From Yersinia nurmii (GTDB lineage: Bacteria; Pseudomonadota; Gammaproteobacteria; Enterobacterales; Enterobacteriaceae): DNA of 64,000 nucleotides. A model generated the notes under the pieces. It was not told the origin of the DNA, did not search any database, and was given only the letters and a program-made list of their open reading frames with translations. The stretch lies in NCBI RefSeq assembly GCF_001112925.1, contig NZ_CPYD01000004.1:62001-126000 (forward strand), given 5' to 3'. A program made the position numbers and the translations under genes. Shown piece after piece: positions 8,882 to 18,612 of the stretch (the first letter of the stretch is position 1; each line of letters opens with the position of its first letter).

Positions 8882-10276
8882 TTATTTAAATTGTGCCAAC
8901 AGCATGTTGCCTGTGTTTTTGAACGAGGTAACCAATTTATCTAGCTGACCGAACTGGATCTTGTAGCGTTCAATAGTGGCATTGATATTGGCTGTTGTTG
9001 AAATAACCTGTTTATCCAGATTTTTCAATGAACGGTTGATCCCGTCAGTTGCACTTTTCAGGGTACCTTTCGAGGTATCAAGGGCACCGTTCAGCAGTTT
9101 ATCCATTTGGGTTGCAAACCCAGTAGTTTCACCGTCTCCGGCAAAGAACTGGTTAACGCTGCCTGGTTTTTCTTTCAGCGCTTTATCCAGTTTATCGTTA
9201 TCGATTTTCAGCTTCCCATTAAGATCCTGAGTGATCCCCAGGCTGGCTAAGGTTTTGACATCGCCACCTTGAGCAGAAGATAACTGGGATTTCAGTTGGG
9301 TCTGAATATTACGCAGCGTATTGTCGCCGACCAATTCACCGTTGCCAGACGACTGCTCTTGACCTGCTTCAACCGCGGTATACTTGGTCAGTGAGCTAAA
9401 AGTGGTTTGCAGTGAGTTATAGGCATCGACAAAAGCCTGAATCGCCTCTTTGGTCGCTTTTGGATCGCGCACCACGGTCAGAATTTCTGGTGTATCAGTT
9501 TTCGTAAGGCTCTTCAATGTGAGCGTCACACCAGCAGGTGCATCGGTAATCACATTACTTTGACGAGTGATATCAATGCCATTGACTTTCAATTTGGCAT
9601 CCGCTGCTGCAACGGTTTGTTTCATGCCATCGGCGCTGGTGCTTCCCGGCGTATAGTTCAGGATTTTACCTAAATCATCATCGCCAGTCACGCTAACGGT
9701 CATTTCCGACTTGGTGCCGGTTTCTTTTGAGGTCAGCGAAAGGTAATAGGTATCGTCATCCCCCTTCATAATACTGGCGGTAACGCTGCCTTCCTGCTTG
9801 TTGATAGCATCGCGGATATCAGTCAGGGAGGTTTTATCTTTTGCCAATGTAACTTCCATCGGCTTTTCTTGGCCAGGCTGAGTAATAGTAATGGTTCTTG
9901 TTTCATTACTATTGCCCAAATTATCTTTTGGGTTAGGCATTTTGCCGGATAGCAAGGATTGCGCCTGAGCCAATTGCGAAATTTCAATATTGTAGCTACC
10001 TGCGCTAGCAGCACTGTCGGTTGTTGCACTAAATGCATCATTTTTACTGCTGACGGACGTGCCGTTTATTGTGTCTGCTTTTTTCAGGGCAGCCGCTGCA
10101 GTTTCCACTTTTGCCAGTGCGTTTTGCAGCACGCCAAATGCAGATAGCTTTCCTTTAAAGCTAGTTTGTTGCTGAGTCAGAGGGGTTAGACGCTTTTGTT
10201 CTGCTGCAGACAAACCGTCTAAAAGTTCACTTAAGTTCATTCCTGAACCGCTACCTAATGAGCTGATACTTGCCAT
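8882..10276 (-). CDS. fliD: Flagellar filament capping protein FliD
   Basis: The 464-residue FliD starts MASISSLGSGSGMNLSELL, the usual N-terminal motif, and has the FliD C-terminal domain with INRSLKNLDKQV and an ERYKIQFGQLDKLV helix. A pentameric cap at the filament tip helps flagellin monomers fold into place. The start is unambiguous. A sigma-28 promoter lies 35 bases upstream on the same strand at 10311-10337, and the operon continues into fliS and fliT. Confidence 0.96.
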   Translation of the reverse strand: MASISSLGSGSGMNLSELLDGLSAAEQKRLTPLTQQQTSFKGKLSAFGVLQNALAKVETAAAALKKADTINGTSVSSKNDAFSATTDSAASAGSYNIEISQLAQAQSLLSGKMPNPKDNLGNSNETRTITITQPGQEKPMEVTLAKDKTSLTDIRDAINKQEGSVTASIMKGDDDTYYLSLTSKETGTKSEMTVSVTGDDDLGKILNYTPGSTSADGMKQTVAAADAKLKVNGIDITRQSNVITDAPAGVTLTLKSLTKTDTPEILTVVRDPKATKEAIQAFVDAYNSLQTTFSSLTKYTAVEAGQEQSSGNGELVGDNTLRNIQTQLKSQLSSAQGGDVKTLASLGITQDLNGKLKIDNDKLDKALKEKPGSVNQFFAGDGETTGFATQMDKLLNGALDTSKGTLKSATDGINRSLKNLDKQVISTTANINATIERYKIQFGQLDKLVTSFKNTGNMLLAQFK

Positions 10277-10310
10277 GTCTAATCCTTAATATTCAAGTGT
10301 CGTGATAGCG

Positions 10311-10337
10311 TTATCGGCCAGGAGTAAAAAAAGTTTA
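10311..10337 (-). promoter_or_regulatory. Sigma-28 (FliA) promoter of fliDST
   Basis: Read on the minus strand, TAAA is followed after exactly 15 bases by GCCGATAA, the FliA consensus spacing and -10 box. It directs transcription into fliD. Confidence 0.9.
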
Positions 10338-10467
10338 CACATAAAATATAAATAGTGATGGATGGAATAGCGGGGCATTAAGTACAGCTATTTGCGCTAT
10401 TGAACTGAATGACTAGTATTTCGGGTGCATATTTATGCATTAAGGCAGAGTGATTTCAATTGCGGAT

Positions 10468-10494
10468 TAAAGATCTCGGCGCAGGTGCCGATAG
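10468..10494 (+). promoter_or_regulatory. Sigma-28 promoter of flagellin gene 1
   Basis: TTAAAG...GCCGATAG with a 15-base spacer between TAAA and GCCG. One base differs from the -10 consensus. The 5' leader to the ATG at 10568 is about 70 bases and differs from the leaders of the other three copies. Confidence 0.88.
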
Positions 10495-10567
10495 CCTTTG
10501 GTGATGGCGACGATAACTCAGTCAAATCGCCAATAATACTCATCAGCTACATTGAAGGAATATCACT

Positions 10568-11773
10568 ATGGCGGTAATTAATACCAATAGCCTGTCTTTG
10601 ATGACACAAAACAATCTGAACAAATCCCAGTCTTCTTTGGGCACCGCCATTGAGCGTCTGTCTTCTGGTCTGCGTATCAACAGCGCGAAGGACGATGCAG
10701 CGGGTCAGGCGATCGCCAACCGTTTCACTTCTAACATCAACGGTCTGACTCAGGCTGCGCGTAACGCTAACGACGGTATTTCACTGTCTCAGACTGCGGA
10801 AGGTGCGTTGGGCGAAATCAACAACAACCTACAGCGCGTACGTGACCTGACCGTTCAGGCGCAAAGCAGCTCTAACTCTGCATCCGATATCGATTCCATC
10901 CAGTCTGAAGTTAACCAGCGTATGGAAGAAATCAACCGCGTCACCAAGCAAACCGATTTCAACGGCATCAAAGTATTGGATAACCGTACTGCGACCGATT
11001 CCAACTACGATTTCCAGGTGGGTTCTAAAGACGGCGAGAAAATCAGCATCGCTATCGGTTCAAGCGCAGGCTGGAACTTAGCAGCAGCGGGCGCTGGCGG
11101 CGTGTCTGGCGATACTGTAAACACTTACGCATTCAAAACTACTACCGCGTTGGGTACTGCCCAAGCGGATGTAACGACGAAAAAAACCGACTTTGATACC
11201 AAAACGGCTGACGCTGCGGCGAAGAACAGCGCTTATCTGGCTGCGAAAGCAATCTCTGATGCATCTGCTGCTCCCGGTGATATTGCTACAACCACCGCAG
11301 CTAAAACTGCATTTGATACCGCTACTACCGCTGTCGGTACGGCTAATACTGCATTGACTGCCTCTAACACAGCCTTCAAAACGGCTTTGGATACTTCAAC
11401 CGCAGCTGGTGAAGCGGTTAACGGCAATGCGCGTACCGTTGCTGCAAAAGGTTTTGACGTATTGAAAGGTAATGTGGATTCAGCTGGTCTGGCAGTCGGC
11501 ACGACTCCATTGGCTGATATCGATAAAGCCCTGAAAGCGGTTGATACTCAGCGCAGCGTGTTGGGTGCGTCTCAGAACCGTTTTGAGTCAACCATCACTA
11601 ACCTGAACAACACCGTCAACAACCTGACTTCTGCACGTAGCCGTATTCAGGATGCCGATTACTCTACCGAAGTGTCCAACATGAGCCGTGCGCAGATCCT
11701 GCAACAGGCGGGGACTTCTGTATTGGCACAGGCTAACCAGGTTCCACAAACTGTCTTGTCTCTGCTGCGTTAA
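10568..11773 (+). CDS. fliC1: Flagellin, copy 1 (longest variable domain)
   Basis: The 401-residue flagellin has the canonical N-terminal D0/D1 region ([40 protein letters not shown]) and C-terminal D1/D0 region ([20 protein letters not shown] ... [10 protein letters not shown]). The first roughly 180 and last roughly 90 residues are nearly identical to the other three copies. Differences are confined to the surface-exposed middle, here the longest, alanine- and threonine-rich with many lysines. It is exported with FliS and polymerises into the filament. Its lysines are plausible substrates of FliB encoded downstream. The symbol is a copy label only. Confidence 0.96.
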   Translation: MAVINTNSLSLMTQNNLNKSQSSLGTAIERLSSGLRINSAKDDAAGQAIANRFTSNINGLTQAARNANDGISLSQTAEGALGEINNNLQRVRDLTVQAQSSSNSASDIDSIQSEVNQRMEEINRVTKQTDFNGIKVLDNRTATDSNYDFQVGSKDGEKISIAIGSSAGWNLAAAGAGGVSGDTVNTYAFKTTTALGTAQADVTTKKTDFDTKTADAAAKNSAYLAAKAISDASAAPGDIATTTAAKTAFDTATTAVGTANTALTASNTAFKTALDTSTAAGEAVNGNARTVAAKGFDVLKGNVDSAGLAVGTTPLADIDKALKAVDTQRSVLGASQNRFESTITNLNNTVNNLTSARSRIQDADYSTEVSNMSRAQILQQAGTSVLAQANQVPQTVLSLLR

Positions 11774-11795
11774 TTTCCAGTCGAGTAAGGTATCG

Positions 11796-11821
11796 AGCCT
11801 CCGCATTGCGGGGGCTTTTTT
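11796..11821 (+). terminator. Terminator after flagellin 1
   Basis: AGCCTCCGC-ATT-GCGGGGGCT stem-loop followed by a T tract. The same element follows copies 2 and 3. Confidence 0.88.
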
Positions 11822-11867
11822 GTGTCTGTTATTTATTGGTTTTTTTAATAAAAATACGCGATTTAAT

Positions 11868-11894
11868 TAAAGCTATGAATGCAGGTGCCGATAA
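11868..11894 (+). promoter_or_regulatory. Sigma-28 promoter of flagellin gene 2
   Basis: TAAA, 15 bases, GCCGATAA: a perfect core. It is followed by a leader shared almost base for base with copies 3 and 4, including a small AGGC/GCCT hairpin. Confidence 0.92.
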
Positions 11895-11969
11895 ATAAGG
11901 GGACGGTGATTGAAGCCGTAGGCAATGAGCCTAAACCTTAGCCGAAACATATTTAAAGGAAATAATACT

Positions 11970-13049
11970 ATGGCGGTAATTAACACTAACAGCCTGTCTC
12001 TGCTGACTCAGAACAACCTGAACAAATCCCAGTCTACTTTGGGCACCGCCATTGAGCGTCTGTCTTCTGGTCTGCGTATCAACAGCGCGAAGGACGATGC
12101 AGCGGGTCAGGCGATTGCTAACCGTTTCACTTCTAACATCAACGGTCTGACTCAGGCTGCGCGTAACGCGAACGACGGTATTTCACTGTCTCAGACCGCG
12201 GAAGGCGCGTTGGGCGAAATCAACAACAACCTGCAGCGCGTACGTGACCTGACCGTTCAGGCGCAAAGCAGCTCTAACTCTGCGTCTGATATCGATTCCA
12301 TCCAGTCTGAAGTTAACCAGCGTATGGAAGAAATCAACCGCGTCACCAAGCAAACCGATTTCAACGGCATCAAAGTGTTGGATAACCGTACTGCGACCGA
12401 TACTGGTTATGATTTCCAGGTGGGTTCTAAAGACGGCGAGAAAATCAGCATCGCTATCGGTTCAAGCGCCGGCTGGAACTTGGCTGCGGCGAAAGCAGAT
12501 GGCACTTCATCTGATTCAGTGAATACCTATGCTTTCACTAAAACTACAGACGCTTCAGCAGCACAAACTGCATATGATGCAGCGAAGAAAACCTCTGATG
12601 CATCTGGCCTCGCTGCGGATATCACTATAACAGCTACAGCGAAAACCGATCTTGACGCTAAAATGAAGCTGGCAGCGGACGCAGGCGAAGCGGTTAACGG
12701 CAACGTGCGTACCGTAGCGGCGAAAGGCTTCGACGTACTGAAAGGCACCGTTGGTGCAGATAGCAAAGCTCCGGGCACCACACCATTGGCTGACATTGAT
12801 AAAGCCCTGAAAGCGGTTGATACTCAGCGCAGTACTTTGGGTGCGTCTCAGAACCGTTTTGAGTCAACCATCACTAACCTGAACAACACCGTCAACAACC
12901 TGACTTCTGCACGTAGCCGTATTCAGGATGCCGATTACTCTACCGAAGTGTCCAACATGAGCCGTGCGCAGATCCTGCAACAGGCGGGGACTTCCGTATT
13001 GGCACAGGCTAACCAGGTTCCACAAACTGTCTTGTCTCTGCTGCGTTAA
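11970..13049 (+). CDS. fliC2: Flagellin, copy 2
   Basis: The 359-residue flagellin shares its N- and C-terminal domains with copy 1 but has a shorter variable middle ([15 protein letters not shown] ... [15 protein letters not shown]). The start is the ATG of MAVINTN, preceded by AAAGGAAATA. The frame is open 15 codons further to 11925, but that extension lies in the duplicated leader and is lost in copy 4, so it is not coding. It has its own sigma-28 promoter and terminator and is therefore a self-contained unit, suited to duplication and gene conversion. Confidence 0.96.
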   Translation: MAVINTNSLSLLTQNNLNKSQSTLGTAIERLSSGLRINSAKDDAAGQAIANRFTSNINGLTQAARNANDGISLSQTAEGALGEINNNLQRVRDLTVQAQSSSNSASDIDSIQSEVNQRMEEINRVTKQTDFNGIKVLDNRTATDTGYDFQVGSKDGEKISIAIGSSAGWNLAAAKADGTSSDSVNTYAFTKTTDASAAQTAYDAAKKTSDASGLAADITITATAKTDLDAKMKLAADAGEAVNGNVRTVAAKGFDVLKGTVGADSKAPGTTPLADIDKALKAVDTQRSTLGASQNRFESTITNLNNTVNNLTSARSRIQDADYSTEVSNMSRAQILQQAGTSVLAQANQVPQTVLSLLR

Positions 13050-13071
13050 TTTCCAGTCGAGTAAGGTACCG

Positions 13072-13097
13072 AGCCTCCGCATCGCGGGGGCTTTTTT
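13072..13097 (+). terminator. Terminator after flagellin 2
   Basis: Same stem-loop as after copy 1, with an AGCCTCCGC arm, ATC loop and T tract. The 3' flank beyond it differs from that of copies 1 and 3. Confidence 0.88.
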
Positions 13098-13143
13098 GTT
13101 TTAGGCGTTTGAATAAAAATCTGTATGAAGGGTAAAGATTCAT

Positions 13144-13170
13144 TAAAGATATCAATGTTAGTGCCGATAA
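13144..13170 (+). promoter_or_regulatory. Sigma-28 promoter of flagellin gene 3
   Basis: TAAA, 15 bases, GCCGATAA. The leader from here to the ATG is virtually identical to that of copy 2. Confidence 0.92.
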
Positions 13171-13245
13171 ATAAGGGGACGGTGATTGAAGCCGTAGGCA
13201 ATGAGCCTAAACCTTAGCCGAAACATATTTAAAGGAAATAATACT

Positions 13246-14367
13246 ATGGCGGTAATTAACACTAACAGCCTGTCTCTGCTGACTCAGAACAACCTGAACA
13301 AATCCCAGTCTACTTTGGGCACCGCCATTGAGCGTCTGTCTTCTGGTCTGCGTATCAACAGCGCGAAGGACGATGCAGCGGGTCAGGCGATTGCCAACCG
13401 TTTCACTTCTAACATCAACGGCCTGACTCAGGCTGCGCGTAACGCGAACGACGGTATTTCACTGTCTCAGACTGCGGAAGGCGCGTTGGGCGAAATCAAC
13501 AACAACCTGCAGCGCGTACGTGACCTGACCGTTCAGGCGCAAAGCAGCTCTAACTCTGCGTCTGATATCGATTCCATCCAGTCTGAAGTTAACCAGCGTA
13601 TGGAAGAAATCAACCGCGTCACCAAGCAAACCGATTTCAACGGCATCAAAGTATTGGATAACCGTACTGCGACCGATTCCAACTACGATTTCCAGGTGGG
13701 TTCTAAAGACGGCGAGAAAATCAGCATCGCTATCGGTTCAAGCGCAGGCTGGAACTTAGCAGCAGCGGGCGCTGGCGGCGTGTCTGGCGATACTGTAAAC
13801 ACCTACGAATTCAAAACCACGAAAGCCGTTAGCGATCAACAAGTGATTGTTGATGCTAAAAACACGGATTACCTGGCGAAGAAAGCCATCTCTGATGCCG
13901 ATGCCACTAAACTGCCTGATACCACTGCAGCTAAAGCTGCATTGGATACAGAAACTGCCAAAATGCCAGCTTTGATGAAAACTGCGACTGACGCAGGCGA
14001 AGCGGTTAACGGCAACGTGCGTACCGTAGCAGCGAAAGGCTTCGACGTACTGAAAGGCACCGTTACCGGCGGCGCTGCTGGCGTTGCAGATGGTGGTAGT
14101 CCATTGGCTGCTATCGATAAAGCCCTGAAAGCGGTTGATACTCAGCGCAGCGTGTTGGGTGCGTCTCAAAACCGTTTTGAGTCAACCATCACTAACCTGA
14201 ACAACACCGTCAACAACCTGACTTCTGCACGTAGCCGTATTCAGGATGCCGATTACTCTACCGAAGTGTCCAACATGAGCCGTGCGCAGATCCTGCAACA
14301 GGCGGGGACTTCTGTATTGGCACAGGCTAACCAGGTTCCACAAACTGTCTTGTCTCTGCTGCGTTAA
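13246..14367 (+). CDS. fliC3: Flagellin, copy 3
   Basis: The 373-residue flagellin has the same D0/D1 ends as the other copies. Its N-terminal region through [13 protein letters not shown] matches copies 1 and 4, while the middle ([20 protein letters not shown] ... [15 protein letters not shown]) is its own. The pattern of shared blocks suggests repeated recombination among the copies. The start is chosen as for copy 2: ATG with AAAGGAAATA just upstream, ignoring a 15-codon upstream extension. It is transcribed from its own sigma-28 promoter. Confidence 0.96.
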   Translation: MAVINTNSLSLLTQNNLNKSQSTLGTAIERLSSGLRINSAKDDAAGQAIANRFTSNINGLTQAARNANDGISLSQTAEGALGEINNNLQRVRDLTVQAQSSSNSASDIDSIQSEVNQRMEEINRVTKQTDFNGIKVLDNRTATDSNYDFQVGSKDGEKISIAIGSSAGWNLAAAGAGGVSGDTVNTYEFKTTKAVSDQQVIVDAKNTDYLAKKAISDADATKLPDTTAAKAALDTETAKMPALMKTATDAGEAVNGNVRTVAAKGFDVLKGTVTGGAAGVADGGSPLAAIDKALKAVDTQRSVLGASQNRFESTITNLNNTVNNLTSARSRIQDADYSTEVSNMSRAQILQQAGTSVLAQANQVPQTVLSLLR

Positions 14368-14389
14368 TTTCCAGTCGAGTAAGGTATCG

Positions 14390-14415
14390 AGCCTCCGCAT
14401 TGCGGGGGCTTTTTT
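14390..14415 (+). terminator. Terminator after flagellin 3
   Basis: AGCCTCCGC/GCGGGGGCT stem-loop with T tract. It and the downstream flank are nearly identical to those after copy 1, marking a duplicated unit. Confidence 0.88.
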
Positions 14416-14461
14416 GTGTCTGTTATTTATTGTTTTTTTTAATAAAAACACGCGATTTAAT

Positions 14462-14488
14462 TAAAGCTATGAATGCAGATGCCGATAA
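14462..14488 (+). promoter_or_regulatory. Sigma-28 promoter of flagellin gene 4
   Basis: TAAA, 15 bases, GCCGATAA, in a leader closely related to those of copies 2 and 3. Confidence 0.92.
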
Positions 14489-14561
14489 ATAAGGGGACGG
14501 TGATTGAAGCCGTAGGCAAGAAGCCTAAACATTAGCCGAAACATATTTAAGGAATAATACC

Positions 14562-15641
14562 ATGGCGGTAATTAACACTAATAGCCTGTCTCTGATGACA
14601 CAAAATAACCTGAACAAATCCCAGTCTTCTTTGGGCACCGCCATTGAGCGTTTGTCTTCTGGTCTGCGTATTAACAGTGCCAAGGATGACGCTGCGGGTC
14701 AGGCTATCGCCAACCGTTTTACTTCTAACATCAACGGTCTGACTCAGGCTGCGCGTAACGCGAACGACGGTATTTCACTGTCTCAGACCGCGGAAGGCGC
14801 GTTGGGCGAAATCAACAACAACCTACAGCGCGTACGTGACCTGACCGTTCAGGCGCAAAGCAGCTCTAACTCTGCGTCTGATATCGATTCCATCCAGTCT
14901 GAAGTTAACCAGCGTATGGAAGAAATCAACCGCGTCACCAAGCAAACCGATTTCAACGGCATCAAAGTATTGGATAACCGTACTGCGACCGATTCCAACT
15001 ACGATTTCCAGGTGGGTTCTAAAGACGGCGAGAAAATCAGCATCGCTATCGGTTCAAGCGCAGGCTGGAACTTAGCAGCAGCGGGCGCTGGCGGCGTGTC
15101 TGGCGATACCGTCAATACTTACGCATTTACTAAGAAAGCTGCGGTTGATACAGCACAAACTGATTACGACGCGAAGAAAAAAATCTCTGATGCCGATGCC
15201 ACTAAACTGCCTGATACCACCGCAGCTAAAGCGGTTCTCGATACCAAAATGAAAGAAGCGACTGACGCAGGCGAAGCGGTTAACGGCAACGTGCGTACCG
15301 TAGCGGCGAAAGGCTTCGACGTACTGAAAGGCACCGTTACCGGTGGCGCTACCGGTACTGCAGATGCGGGTGGTCCTTTGGCTGCTATCGATAAAGCCCT
15401 GAAAGCGGTTGATACCCAGCGCAGTACTTTGGGTGCGTCTCAGAACCGTTTTGAGTCAACCATTACTAACCTGAACAACACCGTCAACAACCTGACTTCT
15501 GCACGTAGCCGTATTCAGGATGCCGACTACTCTACCGAAGTGTCCAACATGAGCCGTGCGCAGATCCTGCAACAGGCGGGGACTTCCGTATTGGCACAGG
15601 CTAACCAGGTTCCGCAGACCGTCTTGTCACTGCTGCGTTAA
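14562..15641 (+). CDS. fliC4: Flagellin, copy 4
   Basis: The 359-residue flagellin is the last of the array. The N- and C-terminal domains match the others. The variable middle ([19 protein letters not shown] ... [17 protein letters not shown]) shares a [15 protein letters not shown] block with copy 3. Silent changes are more frequent near its 5' end than in copies 2 and 3, suggesting it diverged earlier or escaped recent conversion. The leader is the same type, but the upstream in-frame ATG of copies 2 and 3 is AAG here. A different terminator follows. Confidence 0.96.
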   Translation: MAVINTNSLSLMTQNNLNKSQSSLGTAIERLSSGLRINSAKDDAAGQAIANRFTSNINGLTQAARNANDGISLSQTAEGALGEINNNLQRVRDLTVQAQSSSNSASDIDSIQSEVNQRMEEINRVTKQTDFNGIKVLDNRTATDSNYDFQVGSKDGEKISIAIGSSAGWNLAAAGAGGVSGDTVNTYAFTKKAAVDTAQTDYDAKKKISDADATKLPDTTAAKAVLDTKMKEATDAGEAVNGNVRTVAAKGFDVLKGTVTGGATGTADAGGPLAAIDKALKAVDTQRSTLGASQNRFESTITNLNNTVNNLTSARSRIQDADYSTEVSNMSRAQILQQAGTSVLAQANQVPQTVLSLLR

Positions 15642-15664
15642 TTTGGTCAGGGTTTAATTATGCA

Positions 15665-15687
15665 AAGGCGGCTCTAAGCCGCCTTTT
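15665..15687 (+). terminator. Terminator closing the flagellin array
   Basis: AAGGCGGC-TCTAA-GCCGCCTT perfect 8-pair stem followed by TT. It is unrelated to the other three flagellin terminators. Confidence 0.85.
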
Positions 15688-15763
15688 GTCATAGGGTAGC
15701 ATCCCCATAAGGGTATTAGCCTATGATACATGCAAGCATTCCAGCAACGGGAAGGGGTATTAA

Positions 15764-16969
15764 GTGAAAGAACTTCAGGTCATTCAGCCAGATTATGTGG
15801 CTAACTTTAGCTGTGTAGGCTCTGCCTGCCGCGACCATTGCTGTAAACGCTGGAGTATTACACTCGATAAAGATACTTATCGAAAATATGCGAAAAGCCA
15901 GAATGCGGATATCAGACGTATCGCTGTAACCAATATTATTGTGAGTAAAAAAAGTCAGGAAAATTGGGCTTCCATAAAGTTGAATGAAGAACAAAATTGT
16001 CCTTATTTAGATGAAGAGCGTCTGTGTAATGTGCATAAACGTCTGGGGGGGAGAGCATTAAGCGTCACTTGTGCTACCTATCCGCGTATGGAGCATATAT
16101 ATAAAAAGCAAAAATTAAATACGTTAACCATTTCCTGTCCGGAAGCTGCGCGCCAAGTATTGCTGAATCCTAATGCATTAAATATGCAGGCGACGACTAT
16201 TACTCAAACGGGAAATTTCAAAGCCTCTGATCTGAATATGGAAAATCAGTTGGTTAATCTGTTCTGCGCCAATTTAATTATGCCGGAGCAAAGCCGTATC
16301 GAAGAAAATCTTTACGCCATCACATCATTCTTGTTGTATTACCAAAAATTAAGCGGTGATGTAGAAAGTAAGTTACCCGCAATGGAAACCGCCTTTGGTG
16401 ATTTGGTCAATAAATTACAGAATGGTGACATTGCAGGATATCTTAGTAACATTCCATTTAATCAGGGACTTCAGTGGCAGCTATTAATGCGGTTGCAGAA
16501 GTTTACTACTGATGCACCACACGCGCGCGGCCGCGAAACGTTATTTGGTTATTTGGGCCATTTAATCAACCACTTGGTGGTCGATTTTGATAATGAGCAG
16601 TTGGAAGAACGGATGAAACAGTTGGGTAACGTATGGAATGAGCAGGCGATGCCTTTCCTGAACCAGCGTCCTTATCTGTTGCGTAACTATTTCCTATACC
16701 GTTTACACCACGACCAGTTTGCAATGAAAGGCGATCAGCCTCTGCTAAAGAGCCTGTATCTTCTGGTGGTCGATTATTTCTTCATCAAGTCGTTGATCAG
16801 CGCTCATTTGATTAAAGTTGGCGATCTGACCGAAGAACATGTTATCGATATTTTCTACTCCTATCACACTTTCCGCCAGCATAGCGCCAAGGCCACCGCC
16901 GATTTTATCCATGAAATCGATCAAGTCAAAGTGAACGACGATTTATCTCTTTTGCAACTGCTGGTGTAG
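15764..16969 (+). CDS. fliB: Flagellin lysine-N-methylase FliB
   Basis: The 401-residue protein starts at a GTG behind GGGAAGGGGT. It has the cysteine-rich N-terminal signature of FliB: C17, C22, C26 and C27 ([11 protein letters not shown]), then [17 protein letters not shown] and CATYPRM. The remainder is helical without recognisable motifs. FliB methylates the epsilon-amino groups of surface lysines in flagellin, known in Salmonella. The lysine-rich variable domains of the four flagellins immediately upstream are the obvious substrates. The conserved cysteines probably hold a metal or Fe-S centre (inferred). Confidence 0.93.
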   Translation: MKELQVIQPDYVANFSCVGSACRDHCCKRWSITLDKDTYRKYAKSQNADIRRIAVTNIIVSKKSQENWASIKLNEEQNCPYLDEERLCNVHKRLGGRALSVTCATYPRMEHIYKKQKLNTLTISCPEAARQVLLNPNALNMQATTITQTGNFKASDLNMENQLVNLFCANLIMPEQSRIEENLYAITSFLLYYQKLSGDVESKLPAMETAFGDLVNKLQNGDIAGYLSNIPFNQGLQWQLLMRLQKFTTDAPHARGRETLFGYLGHLINHLVVDFDNEQLEERMKQLGNVWNEQAMPFLNQRPYLLRNYFLYRLHHDQFAMKGDQPLLKSLYLLVVDYFFIKSLISAHLIKVGDLTEEHVIDIFYSYHTFRQHSAKATADFIHEIDQVKVNDDLSLLQLLV

Positions 16970-16981
16970 TCAAACGTGCTG

Positions 16982-17009
16982 TGGCGCAGGTTTAAACTGG
17001 CCTGCGCCA
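16982..17009 (+). terminator. Hairpin after fliB
   Basis: TGGCGCAGG and CCTGCGCCA pair perfectly over 9 bases around a 10-base loop. The following tract (ACTATTTTA) is only partly T-rich, so it may be a weak terminator or an mRNA-stabilising stem. Confidence 0.6.
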
Positions 17010-17157
17010 ACTATTTTATACAGAAATGCTTTGTCACTCCCGAACTAAAAAAGCGCATAAGGCAAATAGCCGCCCTTTTCTATGTCTATTCCGGCGATTG
17101 TCTGCGTGACCTGACAGGATAATGGTACGACTCTCTTACCCGTAGGTGCCTGTCATA

Positions 17158-17880
17158 GTGAGCGATCTATATACCGCCGAAGGCGTGATGGATAAAAATT
17201 CCCTCTGGCAACGCTACGTTCCTCTGGTTCGCCACGAGGCACTGCGTTTGCAGGTTCGCCTGCCTGCCAGTGTAGAACTGGATGACCTGCTGCAAGCCGG
17301 TGGTATTGGGCTGCTGAACGCCGTCGAACGCTACGATGCGCTACAGGGGACTGCCTTTACCACCTATGCCGTGCAACGTATTCGCGGTGCAATGCTGGAT
17401 GAGCTGCGTAGCCGCGATTGGGCACCACGCAGCGTTCGCCGCAATGCGCGCGAAGTGGCACAGGCTATGCGTCAGGTTGAACAAAAAGTCGGGCGACCGG
17501 CGACGGAACAAGAGGTTGCCCAGATTCTGGATATCAATCTGGATGAATACCGCCAAATCTTATTGGATACCAATAATAGCCAGCTGTTCTCCTACGATGA
17601 GTGGCGGGAGGAGCACGGCGAAAGCGTTGAACCCGTATTGGAAGGGCATGATGATGCCAATCCGTTGCAGCACCTGTTGGAAGGGAATCTCCGTCAGCGC
17701 GTCATTGAAGCGATCGAGGCATTGCCTGAACGCGAGAAAATGGTGCTGACGCTGTATTACCAGGAAGAGCTGAACCTGAAGGAAATCGGCGCAGTGCTAG
17801 AGGTGGGGGAATCCCGCGTCAGCCAGCTTCATAGCCAGGCGATTAAACGCTTACGTGCCCGCCTGAATAACGACTCTTAA
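17158..17880 (+). CDS. fliA: Flagellar sigma factor FliA (sigma-28)
   Basis: The 240-residue sigma factor matches E. coli FliA (239) along its length: SDLYTAEGVMDKNSLWQRYV at the start, region 2 with DDLLQAGGIGLLNAVERYD and RIRGAMLDELRSRDW, and region 4 with LNLKEIGAVLEVGESRVSQL. I place the start at GTG 17158, which gives the family length; a GTG at 17146 would add four residues. FliA recognises TAAA-N15-GCCGATAA, exactly the element found before fliD, all four flagellins and a distant operon at 60.5 kb. FlgM, its anti-sigma factor, is not in this window. Confidence 0.95.
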   Translation: MSDLYTAEGVMDKNSLWQRYVPLVRHEALRLQVRLPASVELDDLLQAGGIGLLNAVERYDALQGTAFTTYAVQRIRGAMLDELRSRDWAPRSVRRNAREVAQAMRQVEQKVGRPATEQEVAQILDINLDEYRQILLDTNNSQLFSYDEWREEHGESVEPVLEGHDDANPLQHLLEGNLRQRVIEAIEALPEREKMVLTLYYQEELNLKEIGAVLEVGESRVSQLHSQAIKRLRARLNNDS

Positions 17881-17935
17881 TTCACATTCGCTCAATTTTA
17901 TTTTTTGCTTTAGCCTAATTTATGCAGGTCTTCTT

Positions 17936-18445
17936 ATGTCTGGACTTACCTTAAAGAAAAGGCCCCTGAGCCGCTATCTAAAAGATTATAAACACACTCA
18001 AACCCACTGCTCCCACTGTAATAAACAATTGGAACGTATGGCGTTGGTTTTCCGTGGGCAAATTATTAATAAAGAAGCCATTGCCGGAATGGATCAGCCG
18101 ATTGACGATCAGGTCTGGGTTAATTTACAAAATGAGTTGACGGCGCTGTGCCGCTTTTGCAGTGAGATATATTGTAATAGTTCGCCGGGTTATTTTGACA
18201 TTATGGCATTCAAACAATATTTATTTGAACAAACTGAGATGAGTCACAGTACCGTTAGGGAATATGTGGTGCGTCTGCGTCGTTTGGATGAAATGCTGGT
18301 GGCAAGTAATTATCCGGCAGAGAAATTTGCCAGTGAGACCATGCATCAGCGAATTATCGACGATCTGCCAAATGCGGCACATAATAATTATCGCATTGCA
18401 TTGCGCAAATACGATCAATATTTGGCCTGGCAAAAAAATTACTAA
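17936..18445 (+). CDS. fliZ: Flagellar regulator FliZ
   Basis: The 169-residue protein lies 55 bases after fliA, the usual fliAZ order. It has the FliZ pattern SRYLKDYKHTQTHCSHCNK, a SNS-like core-binding (recombinase-type) domain with STVREYVVRLRRLDEML, and NNYRIALRKYDQYLAW near the C-terminus. FliZ is a DNA-binding competitor of sigma-S and a positive regulator of flagellar class 2 genes. It is slightly shorter than the E. coli protein (183). A strong terminator closes the operon. Confidence 0.93.
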   Translation: MSGLTLKKRPLSRYLKDYKHTQTHCSHCNKQLERMALVFRGQIINKEAIAGMDQPIDDQVWVNLQNELTALCRFCSEIYCNSSPGYFDIMAFKQYLFEQTEMSHSTVREYVVRLRRLDEMLVASNYPAEKFASETMHQRIIDDLPNAAHNNYRIALRKYDQYLAWQKNY

Positions 18446-18467
18446 ATTTTATTCAGTTCTTGATTAA

Positions 18468-18503
18468 CGCCCGACGGGAGAATATTGCCTCGTCGGGCGT
18501 TTT
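18468..18503 (+). terminator. Terminator of fliAZ
   Basis: CGCCCGACG and CGTCGGGCG form a perfect 9-pair stem followed by TTTT. Confidence 0.9.
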
Positions 18504-18612
18504 GCATTTGTATACTCTAATAATCGATTTAGCCTTCACTAAAGTCAGTGATTAATCATCTGACATCTGATAAATCTATAGAATCGTTCTATTTCATTCC
18601 TTTGGAGGATCT

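Noticed and set aside
11925-11969. Fifteen-codon N-terminal extension of flagellin copies 2 and 3 (second at 13201-13245)
   Set aside because: It lies in the duplicated 5' leader, has no ribosome site, is absent from copy 4 (ATG became AAG), and flagellins universally start MAxINTN.
10568-15641. Long regular repeats suggesting a satellite or CRISPR-like array
   Set aside because: They are four paralogous flagellin genes with shared leaders and terminators; no short repeat-spacer structure exists anywhere in the window.
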